Shown here: piece after piece, positions 37,901 to 50,960 of the stretch | How the letters are laid out: every line of letters starts with the position of its first letter | Position numbering within the stretch: the first letter of the stretch is position 1 | Source of the DNA: Callaeas wilsoni | Lineage: Eukaryota; Chordata; Aves; Passeriformes; Callaeidae | Length of the DNA stretch: 64,000 nucleotides | Assembly: GCA_013398955.1 (NCBI GenBank) | Contig: VWPU01001226.1 | Span: 186,001-250,000, forward strand | Direction: 5' to 3' | Program-made: the position numbers and the translations under genes | The notes under the pieces: model-generated | Told to the model about the DNA's origin: nothing | Databases searched by the model: none | Seen by the model: only the letters and a program-made list of their open reading frames with translations

Positions 37901-39867
37901 CATTTATATAAAGTTCTAAAAGTGTTTTATTTTATACCAGTACACAGAGAGAAGAAGTTTCAGACATCTTAGTTGCAGAGTTTGATAAAGGTTTAACCTA
38001 AGACAAAAGTTGTTTCTGGTTTCTGTGTTGTGTGTTGTTGATGTTTATAAGAAATGCCAATTTGAATACTTCTAGTAAAGTGTCACCCTCTGGATTGAGT
38101 AATCTCTCACCATTCACCCTGAGAAGAGGATCTCCATTCTGTGTCTCCTGTTTCTCAGGATAACATTTTTTAAAAAATTAAATCAGAATTTTTTTTTTCT
38201 TGTTAGTATAGGACACAGAAAATAATATATTTAAGACATACAGGATTTCTCAAAACATGATGAGATTTCAGCATCAAGGAATTAAATCTACATGGAATAT
38301 ATTTTTCTTTTCTTAATGATGCCCAACAAAATGAACAGTTCACTCCTACCTGGTCTTCAGTATCATCTTCTAGGTTTTTCAGGTATTAGCTTTAGAAATT
38401 GTTTTCTGTGATGGTGTCTTGGCCAAGATACAGGTTTTTATAAATTCCTATTTCATAAACGAAAACCAATCTCAGCAATCATTATTGCTTACATAATACG
38501 GATTTCAGGGCTTCCCTGAGGTTAGTTCTTGTCCAAATGTGGTTCAGAACAAATGATTGTTACCCACAACCTCAGTACAGTCACGAACAATTTTACTCTA
38601 GGTTTTATTTTATAAAGAGAGTACACAGAGCTTCCTCAGTCTTTTAACATATATTTTGCTTTTCACTTGCTTAAATACTTTATGAAATTTCTCTGTACTC
38701 TTTCTGTATCAATCTGTAGTTTTCAAATGGATACCAGATCACTGGGGAATTTTATCAACACTACAGACTGAAGCAATGGAAGGACTATATCTACGGATTG
38801 ATATAGATCTGTGCATAAAGTCTGAGCACCTTATTTGGATTTTGCCACTTTAGTTTCTATAAAATGTACAATTTATTTCAACATTTAGCAGTACTCTAAT
38901 TTCTGTGTCCACTGAAAACTTTTTTTATACATGTAGTTTTGTATTTATATCTATTCACTGTATACTAACTTAAAGGAGACTGACCTCTTCAGAACAGCAG
39001 AAGATGCCTTCTACATTTTTGTTTGAGATATGTTATCCAGCTAGTACTTAGCCCTTTTGATTTATTGGTAAATTTTTATTTCTCTATTTTTCATATAAAA
39101 ATAAATAACAAAGATAAATCTTTGTCTTACATTATTTTCAATATAAAGTATGAACAATAGTTATCAAAAGAAATTTTCCTCCTATTAAAATTGAACTGTG
39201 TTTAAAGGGAATAATTTTTCTTTTCTCTTTCTGATTGTCTTTTATTACATTAACCTTGGTTAATACTTTCTTAATTGAGGTTGTAAGGATATAACTTATA
39301 TCGCTTTTTCTGTAAGTTTATATTTCCCAGGATGGCTTATTTAGTCTCCTTGGATAATGATATAACAGCAATTATCGTCCATGCTTATAGAAATTCTCTA
39401 GTTGTTCCAAGGAAAATAAAAAATCACCAGCAATAATCCAAAGAGATCCTTGATTTCCAGGCTCTTAGATGCAAGGTAACTACAGATGATAACTTGAAAT
39501 TGTTTAACTTCAGTAGCTTCTGTTTAACCTCTAGTTACAAGTGAAGCAGAAAATGCTTTTCCTTATCCTGTGATGTCATGAGAGCATTTGGCTTTTTCCC
39601 CAGAACAGAAATACTTATTGAACTGCTTTTTTTCTTCTTCTTGATAATTATTACTATGCTAAACAATTTCCATTTTGAGTGATGTGTGCTCTAAAATCAT
39701 ACTTGTATCATAATTAAACTACAATCCTGAGTTATTTATGTTAATTCATGAAGTTATGCAACCCAGTTTCAGATATTTTGAGTCAAATCCCATGAAGTTC
39801 TGTGCATCTTTGTGAAGTAATGAGTATTCTCTGTTTGATAGACAATCCTAATTGATAATCAGTATCT
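34937..39867. other. Unique non-coding sequence
   Basis: A relatively GC-rich patch lies at 35270-35430 with open frames on both strands and no known domain. An imperfect 12-bp hairpin lies at 35594-35621. A TTTG-type patch runs about 35213-35245. The segments at 36420-36730 and 37290-37470 read like possible conserved elements. No gene is supported. Confidence 0.4.
37193..37208. repeat. Inverted repeat AGCAATT-N2-AATTGCT, copy 1
   Basis: Two perfect 7-base arms are separated by tc. The same arms with the same spacing recur at 39869-39884. Confidence 0.8.
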
Positions 39868-39885
39868 CAGCAATTAAAATTGCTG
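39868..39885. repeat. Inverted repeat CAGCAATT-N2-AATTGCTG, copy 2
   Basis: Two perfect 8-base arms are separated by aa. The inner 7 bases of each arm match copy 1 at 37193-37208, while the flanking sequence does not. Possible binding proteins are unknown to me. Confidence 0.8.
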
Positions 39886-42800
39886 GGAAATTAAGAACTC
39901 TTAAATAAGTTTGTTTACGGATGCACATGCATACACACAACACATGCACAGTCAGTTTCCTTTTATACCTGTGAATGACAGAAACTGAGCCTTTGCCTAA
40001 AAATATCTTTCAAAAGACTTCAAAGATCTTAGAAGTTTTTACAAGAAGTGCAGAGATGTCCCCATTTTCCTTCCATATGCTGGGGAGATGTGAATAATTA
40101 AAGTTCAATTCATAGGCATATAGCACCTAATGCAAATATTCATTGTCATTATTTTGATTTTATAGTAGTGTTGCATTTGCAATAGACACATGTAAAGGAT
40201 TACATGAAGTGCAGGGCGCTAAAAATACTGGAATATGAAAAACAAATTATTCTAATCAGGATACGTAGGAAGTATCAATACATTTATAATATCAATGAAA
40301 CACCTGAAATTAACTTGAAATAAGGACAAAATAAGAAACAGACAACATTCAAATGTCTCTAGGAAACACAATGCCATACAATTTAGAAGAAAACTAGGAT
40401 AGATAACAATAGCTAGAAGCCAGAATGGTTTAGGATGCACCTGTGCAAAGAGTTTTTTTCAGGTTGCTAAATATAGGAGATACATTCATGCTTGATATAA
40501 TAAAAGATCAGACCTTTTACTTCAAAGAATCTAAGAGGTATAAATAGGAAGAGAGAAAAAAAAAGTGGGTATGTGTGTGTGTGCATGTGGTTTCAGTTTA
40601 TGAAGATGCAAGTCCTTCTGACGCACAAGGGGATAAACCTCTAACAGGCTGCAGTGCTCAGAGGAAGGAACTCTGGCAACACATGTCTAATGCTGGATAC
40701 CATGTAATTCTACTTTCCTTAAAGGCATGGTTGTATATATAAAATCTGTGTGTTGTCGAGATCAACAGCCTATACTTCGGGCAGATATGACTTCACAGTT
40801 TTATTCTTTTGTATTGTTTTGATAGAATCCTCTTTAATGAGGAAATAAGACTTTTACTGGAAAATTCCCAAAAATACATTTATCCTGATAAAATGAAATC
40901 AGTCATCTACATCTGGACTGTCTTGTAGTTTTGTGAAAAGCACTGCTAGATGTTTTGATGTCATGCTGCTCTGTGAGCAGTGATGAGATCAGCACAGGAT
41001 CTTAAAGAAAACTTGAAGTTCAAGCCCTTACCCTGTGTCTTTTTTGCTCAAGTCTGCTTGTGATGGTGTATTTACTCCTTAGCAGGAATTCAGAATAGGG
41101 CACAGTCAGATACACATGATCTTTATAAACTGGAAAAACACGTTCAATGTTCAAAACACTTTATTTCTTTTCATTATCTTAAACAACACTTAAGATGTGA
41201 CCAAAATATACAGTATTTTGCAGAAAATTACTCAGGAAGACGCTCCCCTGAAGGAGGCCGTTGCTGCACTGTAAAGATCCTATCTAGGTGACTGGAAGCA
41301 GCTAGCCGTGGATTAGGCGAAGTCAGTAGGGAATATGCATTGGCAGTTCCTGAGTGGAGGGTGACCTTTGGCTGCCCCTGTGATCCCAAAGCTGCAGTTC
41401 AATTTTCCATTTCAGCTTTACCCAGTGAACAAGGTCAGCCTATACTGCCTGTGATAGATTGCTATCTTAGATGCACGGACATTTCAGGGGGTGCACAGGG
41501 TTCCCTTACATAACCCTCCCTTCTCTTTGTGGGAGCTTTCTTTATTCTCTTTATTAACCTACTGTTCATTCCTTTTTACATTATGTATTTTCAAAAGACA
41601 AAATAAAAACAATATTTTACCAATGATTTAGTGACAGCTTTAATGATGTGATATAGCACCTTTTTAGTTTATTTTAAAGCTTAAAACCCTCACTGTTGCA
41701 GCAACAGGATGGTGTAAATTAAAGTTAAAATGTTGACTGATGAGGCTGTTATAGATCACTTTTGTGTGATGTAAAATCGTTGTGGCTGTTTTCTCAAGGG
41801 CTGGTTTTTTTATGAGACTGAATTACATCATTGCTTCACAGAAAGCATTTTTCTGCATGATCAAGAGGCACACAGGGTGAGAAAGAGATGACTGTCAGCA
41901 GCCAATGGGAGATGCTGCTTCTTAGCATTACTCCATGAAGACATACTCCTAAGGGCATGTTTAATTTTGAGCATCAGTGGTCCCACTAAAATCTTGAAGA
42001 CTAGTCACGGGATTAGTGTCCTTTTAGGATGTCTTTGTACATTTGGGACATTTGGGGGACAATGGCATTTACGAGCAGGTTTCTCCCTCCTTCCTTCTCT
42101 CAGCTTTCTCTTTTACAGGTTTATAATGCACCAGAAACAATATCCTCTGTTCAGTTATCTCTGCTTCAAGCAATATAAGCACATCAAGGACAGCAGTTCT
42201 GACGCTGCTCCATTACTGTAGATGTCACTTATCTTAGTGTGTACCTCCATGTGTGGTTAGAGGGAAACTGTGCCCACCCCAGAATCATTCTATTAATGCC
42301 TCTAAGAAGGGCAAAGACAACTTTGTACATCAGAGTGATGTTTCCATCATATTTAGCCCTTTCCTTCCAAAACTAAGGTTAACTGGTTAAACAGAAATAA
42401 ATTCTGTCATTGACAGTGCAGCACAGTAATTTTTAACAACAGGAAAAATAATACTTAAAAGTAGAAGAATTTTATGGTGGAAGCGACTCAAGGTTATTTA
42501 GTACAGGTTTTATTGTATCCACAAGGGGCAGTCATTTCTTGGGTTAGCATGGAGTTCTGGCCTTAAGAAAGAAAAAGGGCCATAGCAAAAGGCTTCAGAG
42601 AGAAGAGCTCCTGGGCTTTTGTATCTTTGTCTAAAATCAGTTTTTTCATCTGCCACTGCTACATGGTGTACAAGAAAGAAGACAAAACCACAGCTCCCCC
42701 TTCATAGACCATCAGATCTTGAGAGGGAAGGGGAGGAGAGGGTGGCAAAGTGAACATGAAGTCTGTGTGCAGAGCCAACTTTTCTGGCAGACAGAACAGG

Positions 42801-44389
42801 AGAAGTCAGGGATAGGAAGGTTGTTTGTGTGTGCCAGCTGTGCCTTTAGAGCTCCAGAATAGCACATGAGCTAATTGCAAACTGTCCTGTGTGGCTAAAC
42901 TGCACTGACAGACAAAAAACCCCTATTTGGTGGTGTGATATTTATATAAAAACCAAATAAAAGCTGTATAAAGTGGACATAATACTGAAATGATCTGCTA
43001 AAGCTGAAACATTCAGGTATCCCTTCTGTATTAATCAATACACAAGACACACTCAAGGTCATGCTTCAGAAGCAGTATAAAAATTAGAGCCTGTTTCCTT
43101 ACAGGAAAACCACAGAAGCTGAAGAACATACACATAGGAGAAAAAACCCTGATGAATTCTACTACTAACAAAGCACTACTTAAGGCTTTGAAAATTCCTG
43201 ACTATGCTGTTAAACTGAGAACACGGCAACATGAACATTTACACTGGTGAGGTGCATTTGGTGTACCCATTCTCAGCCCATTTCTTCTCCTTACAAAGGC
43301 TTCTGGGTAAAGAGTTGTGAGAGATAGTAGGTACAAGAAACTTTGATTAGGGCAAAGCAGTGTCTAACCAAGACCCTGCATGAAGGAAATGAAAGAACTA
43401 TGCTTATGCCCTGTCATAAATTAATGACTTTCCTTCAGATCTGAATCAGTCAGCTTGTTCTCGGACACTGTCTCCTCAACACTTCTATTTTATAAACCTT
43501 GTAGCTGATGAGTTCATTTTTTCCTCACTGTCCAATCCTGTAGCTGCCTCTGTGAAGTCTTTATTCCCTGTTAGCTTTCTAATTCTGGGTGGTGTTGCTT
43601 CCTGCAGGTCTGCTTTCTTCTACTGCTGGCCACTCAGCAGCCCTGAGTCCTAAAGGAGATGCAGTAAAAATCCCCAGCAAACCATGAAACAACAATACAG
43701 AGAGTATCAGATTAAGTAGTGGTGTCTTGGGAAGGATAATGCCTTCCTGTTCTCATAATCATTTTAGTTCCCTCTGTGCAGTAGCATGGACTCCAAGATA
43801 AGAAACCAGGCTGATCTTGTACTTCAGGACTTTTCTATGATGCAGATGAGGTTGCTATCTGCTGCTCTAGACGCATGTAACAGGAATGAAGTACAAGTTT
43901 GCTGCCTTGAACAAAGGCCGTTGGTTTTCTGCAGTGTTAGTTTGTCTATCCTTCACTGGATAGATGCGTGCAGGGGTTCCTCAAATCTTTGCATGCTCTG
44001 TGGACTGCCCAGGCTGTCTGAAGGACAATCTTCAGACAGTCAGTCTAGTCATGCCCACTTGCACACCGAACTATTCCGTGTGCTTGGACCTGAAAACATC
44101 AGAAGAGAACATCAGTTCAAGATACAGCATGGAAATTGTTCCCAGACAGAACTTACAGAATACTGAGAAACCCACTCCCACTCCCTTCCTTTCCATGCCA
44201 TCCCAGGCAGAAACCAGCGCCATAGAGCTGTGGGGTACCACTGATCCCACTAATGCTGCTTGGCTCCTTATCTGCCTCTGACAGAATGCATACAGAAATC
44301 TCTTGCTTAGTGACTGGTGGAGCTCTGATGACTTTGAGTAACAGCCTTTGAGACTGACAGCCTTCTGTGCCTGAAGGGATCAGAAATAT
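39886..44389. other. Unique non-coding sequence
   Basis: No gene is supported. The longest ATG-started plus frame of the window (43786-44166, 126 codons) follows a pyrimidine-cag sequence resembling a splice acceptor (about 43769-43782), but its product matches nothing I know and it overlaps another frame at 43964-44281. A short gt-rich run lies at about 40571-40590. Confidence 0.4.
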
Positions 44390-44520
44390 GTCTGGGAAAC
44401 AATTTGAATCCTAGCTCTGGCACTGCTTGCCTGTATGACATTGGACATATCAGCATCTTACCTCAGGGTGGTGTGTAGGTGACTGTGGAAAATAGTAATG
44501 CATCATCCTAAATCCCCCAG
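44390..44520 (+). mobile_element. MIR SINE fragment, sense
   Basis: The segment 'tttgaatcctagctctggca', 'ctgcttgcctgtatgacatt' and 'ggacatatcagcatcttacc', followed by tcagg, follows the conserved core of MIR: the gaatcc-agctctg-cact box, the ctgtatgac-ttgg box, then cttacctcagg. The sequence after 44470 (gtgtaggtgactgtggaaaatagtaatgc) is a looser match to the MIR 3' part. MIR is ancient in amniotes, and a strongly diverged copy fits a bird genome. Confidence 0.72.
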
Positions 44521-47500
44521 ATACTGGTTCATACATCCTAAGCCCAATTGCCTCAGAGAGGAGACTTAAATCATATTCTAGGGGGTATTAAGCTCTGAGA
44601 GATATCAGAGTGTTTATGAGGTCTAAGCTAAGGACTCTTGCCAATTCTATTTTGAGAATAAGCTCTTCTACCTTTCAAGAAAATGGTTTGGAATGACACA
44701 AAAAGCAACTCAAAGGAGCCCCCTTTTCTTTCCATCCTTTGCTACTGTTTTTCTGACAAATGATGTGACTCAACCCCAGAAGACTGTACTAGACTGAACT
44801 TCATATGAGAGCTATATTGATCAAGGGTGACATGCCTACCTAACAGCTCCCAGTCATAGTTTGATTTATGCTCCTATGTGCTACTATATATATTATATTC
44901 CTATACTCTCTGTCCTATATTCAATTATACTCCTATATGTTTTGTTCCTATATGCCATAAAGAAGCTCTATCTGATTTAGCAGGATTAGGAAAAAGTAAC
45001 AGCTGTTCTTCTAGCTAAACCTGTTTCATTTTATTTGGAAAGATTCAGCAAGTATAAAGATATTCCTACCCTTTAAAAAAGTGTTTTGTCTGTGCTTCTT
45101 TCAAGAAGCCTAAGGATAACAGACCTGGTTCTCAGTAGATGAGAAGGATGCAAATTCAAGGAGAACTCTACTCTGTTGAGCATGAGAGGAAGGGAAGTAA
45201 GAATCTGAGACGTCAAGGATGAGAAAAATATAGAGAGATAAATTTGAGAGATTAGAGAAGTACAAGACAAGTGGAGAACAGGGCAATGCTTGGAGTTACA
45301 ACAGTGATGGGAAGACAGTGGGAACCAAAACAAGTTTCATGTCCTTCAACCTAACTTTGTGCTCAGAATAGCTGCAAATGGAGATTAAGTTGCTGCGCTT
45401 CACTGAGACTGATTACTATTTATAGAACCATATTTGTCCTACTTCTGCAGCATTTATGCATTTTTTTCTTACATTAGAACAAACACTAAAACCTGAAAAC
45501 ACTTGCTCTCAATGTACAATGCACCATAGAGAACATATTTGACTTTTAAAAATGTTATTTTGATACTAAGGTACTTTCAGTGATTTTTAATGATTTCAAG
45601 ATAGGTAGAGAATATAAAGTTTTAGATTACATAGTGCAAGAATTATAATTTGCAAAATGTTTTAAAAAGTTGAATTAATTATATCTCATGTTTAGGAAGT
45701 AAGTTTTTGACATTAAGGATTGTGTTGTTTATTTTCACAGAGAAAGAGAGAATTTTAATTTTATTTCTTTTCCAGGTTTTCATCTTGCGTCTAGAAATGA
45801 CATCACTATTTAAAAAGTTGAAAATTTCAAGGTATTCATAATATTCCTTAGTGAAAAAACTTGACAAATATAACACTTATCAATTTACTCAGTATCCTAG
45901 CTTTCATGGGTTTTTTTGAAATTCAAGCTCATTTATGAAATTATTTAACCATATCACATATCAGTTTTTAGTCAGAAATTTTCATCATTGTAAAAAATGA
46001 ATGATGACCTGGTATAGTTTGTTTCAAGAATCAAAAATAGAAGATTGTGCATTCACAAGACAATCATTTAGTATCTTTCTGGAAACATTCCAAAAAGAAA
46101 TAGAGGAGCTCAGTTTACCAGTAACCTGAAATAAAATCAAGCAATCATCTTGAAACCTTCTGTATTAAAGTCTTCAGATGTTCACACAATCAGATTTTAA
46201 ATAAACGATTTAAGTAATTTTTACCCTAGTGAAAAAGAAAAGAAAAATGATCTCTAGAAGAAAACAAAGCTACAAAGAACAGAGATGAGTAACTCAGATT
46301 GTGACAGGTAATCTGCATCACTTATAAAGAATATAATATTGGTGTAAATGTTAGATAAGATAAGAAAGGCTGAATTTGGCTGAGAAATGCATTCCAGCAA
46401 AACAATTTTAGTATCTGAAAGTATTCTAAGATATTATTCGACTAGAATATGGAGGTGGGACTGGCAGAAAGGAAACACTGGAGCAGTAGGCAGGAGGTGA
46501 GAGAGGGTAGTGGGAGTGACAAAGTTGGGGAAGTAGATATGAGAATAGCCATGAGTAAATGCAGAAATGTAAGACGCATTACAGCAATTGAGAGAGCTGC
46601 CTTAAGAAGATGAACAAGATTTAGTGCTAGGAGAGTTTAGATGAAGGGATATCTATAATAAATGACAATATGATAAATTAGGAAAAACATGGGTCTTGTT
46701 TCCTATTTAGATGATTTATGACCTCAGACGTCCGAAGGCTCATCTTGTTATTGTTCCAATAAGGGGACAGGGGTGGAAAAGACTTATACCTTATTATTTG
46801 TTCTGCTGTGAGGGAAAATAGCTATAATCACCAATTTATACCCTCTATTTACAGCAGAAGGTTGCGCTGATTACTTTTGAGGGGAAAAAAAAAAAGACAT
46901 GGTCATCTCGAATGATGCCTAATGATTAAATAATGTAATAAACTATTGACGCATCTTTTCTCATGTAAAGAAGAGGAAAATGAAGTGTTACAATAGCTCA
47001 TATCAGACAGGAGACACAGCCAGCTCTTTGTACCCTATTTGAGAAGCACTCGGCTCTCCTGGCTGTGCATGCAGAGCCTTGGCATGCTCCCCACCCTGAC
47101 TCACCCTTCTAGTTCATCTCAGGTGTTATGAGGAAAGAGAAAATGGTGGGCAGAGGAAGAGACAGGAGGAATTGAGTGAGACTACAAGAAAAAACTGAGG
47201 AAAGACTGAAAAAAAAAGAACTGCATATATCTAAAGAAAAATTATTTAAGCCAATTTAAACAGCGTGTCTTGCCATTATAGGAAAAATGTACCCTTGGAA
47301 AAATATCTTAAAATCCACCATGACTTTTTCCCATGAGCTTGCAGGACTGTTAAATAAGCCATGTGGTAAATCGTGATGCCTTATTATAATCCTTAATTTC
47401 CTCTATGATGTAGGGATATTTATCCCTCTCATCTGTTGTGGTCTTTTTAGTTGGAGAGTATGAGTTCCCTATGGACTAAAATCGAGGGCCAGATTTCCAG

Positions 47501-50500
47501 ATAGCATAAAATGTTGGAAATGCCTTGATTCCAGCAGCACTTCTGTTTCAATGGCATCACTAATAACTGGTCATGTTTTTTATATGCTGCCTAACACTCT
47601 GCAGGGTACCACAAGAATGACTGTAAATAAGAGTTCAGGAGAAAAAAAAAAATCTACACTGTGGACATACACTATTTTTCCACTCAATATAAAAAAGGAT
47701 ATTTTTGCATTCTTGAAAAACAGTGAAAAACATGCAGTAACTCAGACTTGATCTTTACCAATGTTTAGATGTGTGTCTTGAGTAATTTTCCTAGAAGACT
47801 TCCCATTTAAAAGTCTACTGTCAAAACATTTGATGGTGTTCCAGACTTTCTGTTCTCTGTGAAAAATCCACAGAGATATATTAAAAAAATTCTAGAAAAT
47901 TTGCATGAAAAGTATAGTTTAAAATTGCTTTTGTCCTTCCCATGTTATTACAGCATTTTGAAGAACATCTGTGCTTATGTAGTCACATCAACAAAGTAAT
48001 CTTGAGGGGGAAAAGAAAGCTCCGCAGTCATTCCTTATAAAACAGTTATACTTTCATGCTGTTTTTATAACAGGTTCCATAATAAAACCCCACAGAAATA
48101 CTACTACAAGGATTTAAGGTCTTTTCAAAACAGTTTATAGGAATGGTAGTAATGGATGCATTATGCCCACTTGGCATAATATGGGATAACAATCAGGCAG
48201 GCAATTGAATATTTTTCCTTAAAAATATTTTTAATCCAAAAGCAAATGTAGAAATTCAATTTTTTAACCTGATTGTACTATAAAAAGCAATCTCGTGAAG
48301 AAAATATCCTGTAAGACATTTTACTTGTAAGACATATTTTATAGTGAGTCTATGGTATACAACGTGGTAAACCCCTCAAACCCTTAAATAATAAAATAAA
48401 AGGATAGAAGACGATCTTTCTCTGCTCTCATATATTAACGGAATTTTAGTTATAATGCTAACACAAATAAAGGTCATAGAATGCTAAGATCCATAAAATG
48501 CCGTAATAGTCATATTTGAAGAATTTGTATGATTAACATTACATAAAAATGACCTTCCCTTTAATTTATTGGTATTATCATTCCCAGTGTGAATGACCTC
48601 ACTTTGAGATATCTTATTAAATCACAGCATTTTAGAAGACGCTCCCTCATTTGCTTCTTAATGTGTATTTTGAGATATTGTAACCCAATGACTGCTATTA
48701 TAGCTGTAAAGCTTCCTTTATGCATCTATAGGTGACCCACTCCCATTGCTTGCTCTTTAGAAAAACATGCAGTGACCCTCCTACAGCAATTTTTATTGTA
48801 ACAAGAGTTTTCTACTTCTTCACCACAGCACAACTATTTTAAATAGCCTCAGCACTACATTAGAACATTCCATACCTGAAGGATATAATATGAAAAACTC
48901 TTTAGAGTATAGTAGAATAAACATGCAGCTATGTAAGTGAATTTGTAGTTTTTTTATCAAAGTCAAAACCCAAGTAGAAGCAATGTCCCAGCCTTCTAAA
49001 TCCTTAGATCTTGAAACTGAATTATAATATTTACCAACCTATAATTTTACAGTTTCTCAGCCAATTTAAATAAGAAGCAGACCCCCCACAAAAAACCAAA
49101 CAAAAAACCAATGGACCAAACAGAATCTCAAAAATACAACCGTAAGCAAAGAGACTCACAGCTGTTCTTACTTGTACTTCAGATACCTCTTGTTCCCCAC
49201 CACGAGTATACTTTCATTAACCTATTTTTCTACAGAGCAGAGGAGCAATAATTCTACAGCACAATTTACCTTCCCAAGTAACCTAAAAGGGTATATGGAC
49301 AGAAGGGAAGACAACTGTGTGGCCGCCTGGAATATAACACAGATTGCCTCTAGCAAAGGAACATAAGGAGCTAATTACCTTGAAGGTGCAAACTAATCAA
49401 GTTAGGGTGATAGCCTCTCCCATTATTCACATGAATAGCCCAGAGGAGGTTGCTGAAAATAGTGAGAAGTTGCTGATGAAATGGACAGTAGCATTTCACA
49501 GCACATGCCCAACGGGGCCAGCCCTCAGTCCTAACACCCATTCTGTCTTACTGGTCCTACAGTTCAGATGTCCCATCTAGCATTGCATCTGAGCCGAACC
49601 CTGTATGTAGCAAAAAAACCCATATGAAATTGTTCTTTCCTCACATGTCTGTGGCAACCTGCTGCTTTTCCAGCTGTTCACCTACCCCAAAATGTAGCAA
49701 CTGTACGTAAAGCTTGAATAAACAAATCTATATAGCATGGGTATTGGTTCAGCTGGAATAATCTGTTTACACGATGTAGTCTTTTGCACATACATGATTT
49801 AAATATTTAGGATAGAAAAGGATCTTGAGCACCTCTTTAATAGGGCTGTCTCATGCCCAAAGGGCTTAAACCATAACTCCTTGAAGAAAAGGATTGTTTG
49901 TGGACAGCACCTGCTTTGGACAGGCAGGTCTGCACCAGTTTCTTTAGATTTGTACTGTATTGCCTTTCTTTTTTATATTTACAGTAATACAGAAAGATGA
50001 GACTTACAGAAGTTTGGATAAATGAAGAAAAGCCTTCCTACTCATTTAGAGAGACATGGTATTGTTTGTTTTCCGGAAATGGAACAACTGTGATTTTCCT
50101 GTTCAAGCTCTTTTACACTAATATAACTCCCTTCCCAAAAGTGATTTACATCATCATAAAGAGGAACAGAGTCAGTAACTACTGAGGCAAATAGAACAAA
50201 TCTTAATGAGTCTCCGGTGTGTGTTTTTTGAAGTGACAGGTGAATAATTCCAAGAAGGGTACAATGATGTGCCATTAAAGGCTGTTGCTGCTTCAGCCTG
50301 AAGAGGCTGGAGGAGGTTTGCACAACACCACAGCTGGGGCAGACAGGCCTGACCATTGCTTGCATTGCTCTCCCTACACATCAAAGGCTTGGCCACCAAG
50401 CCAAGCTTGGTGCTCACTGGATAAATTAATTAAGATGACATATAAGGGGAGTGGAGTGTCTTTTAACAACGCACTTTTTTTCCCCAGCTGCCACACTTGA

Positions 50501-50933
50501 AAGGAGCAGGTACTTCTGCTTTGCTGAAGATACTGACCTGGAACTTTCCATAATGGGTAAGAGAGGAAGTAAATTTCCAGGTTCTCAGATGTTGGTATGC
50601 ACAGATCTTTCCTCCTACATCTATTGGGCAAGACAAAAACCAAAATCATAAATGTTAAGATTGGGGGGATTTGTTTGGTTTTCCTGTTTGTTTTGGTGGA
50701 TTTTAAATCTTGGTTTTGTATGGGTTGTTTGGATTTTTTCAGTATTCTGAAAATTTGAACATGATCAACTGATGTACCTCAGATGATATCAATTGGCATA
50801 TCATCAAATTTGGAGCAAGACCATCTTTTTTGTATTTCATATCTCCATCTGTAAGCAAGGAACTGTACTTTTTAAATTGTCCCTCCAGTAGGTTGTGAGT
50901 GAAGTTGCACAAAATGTTTCAAATCCATAATCT
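44521..50933. other. Unique non-coding sequence
   Basis: An imperfect tandem of cctatat/tatactcctatat units lies at 44868-44956. Purine-rich patches at about 45120-45330 and 46440-46530 generate minus-strand frames by composition. A-runs occur near 46889 and 47641. The cluster of overlapping frames on both strands at 49997-50651 has no recognisable product. Confidence 0.4.
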
Positions 50934-50960
50934 ATTGATTATGTTCAATCAATTGATTAT
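50934..50960. promoter_or_regulatory. Duplicated ATTGATTAT with 12-bp palindrome
   Basis: attgattat occurs at 50934-50942 and again at 50952-50960, and aatcaattgatt at 50947-50958 is a perfect 12-bp palindrome. ATTGATT is the core of ONECUT/HNF6-type sites and is close to TALE homeodomain sites. The repeats are seen directly. Regulatory use is inference. Confidence 0.35.

Noticed and set aside
40130..40155. SOX/OCT-like composite (atgcaaat followed by cattgtc)
   Set aside because: The order and spacing differ from the known composite element, and single octamer cores are common in AT-rich DNA.
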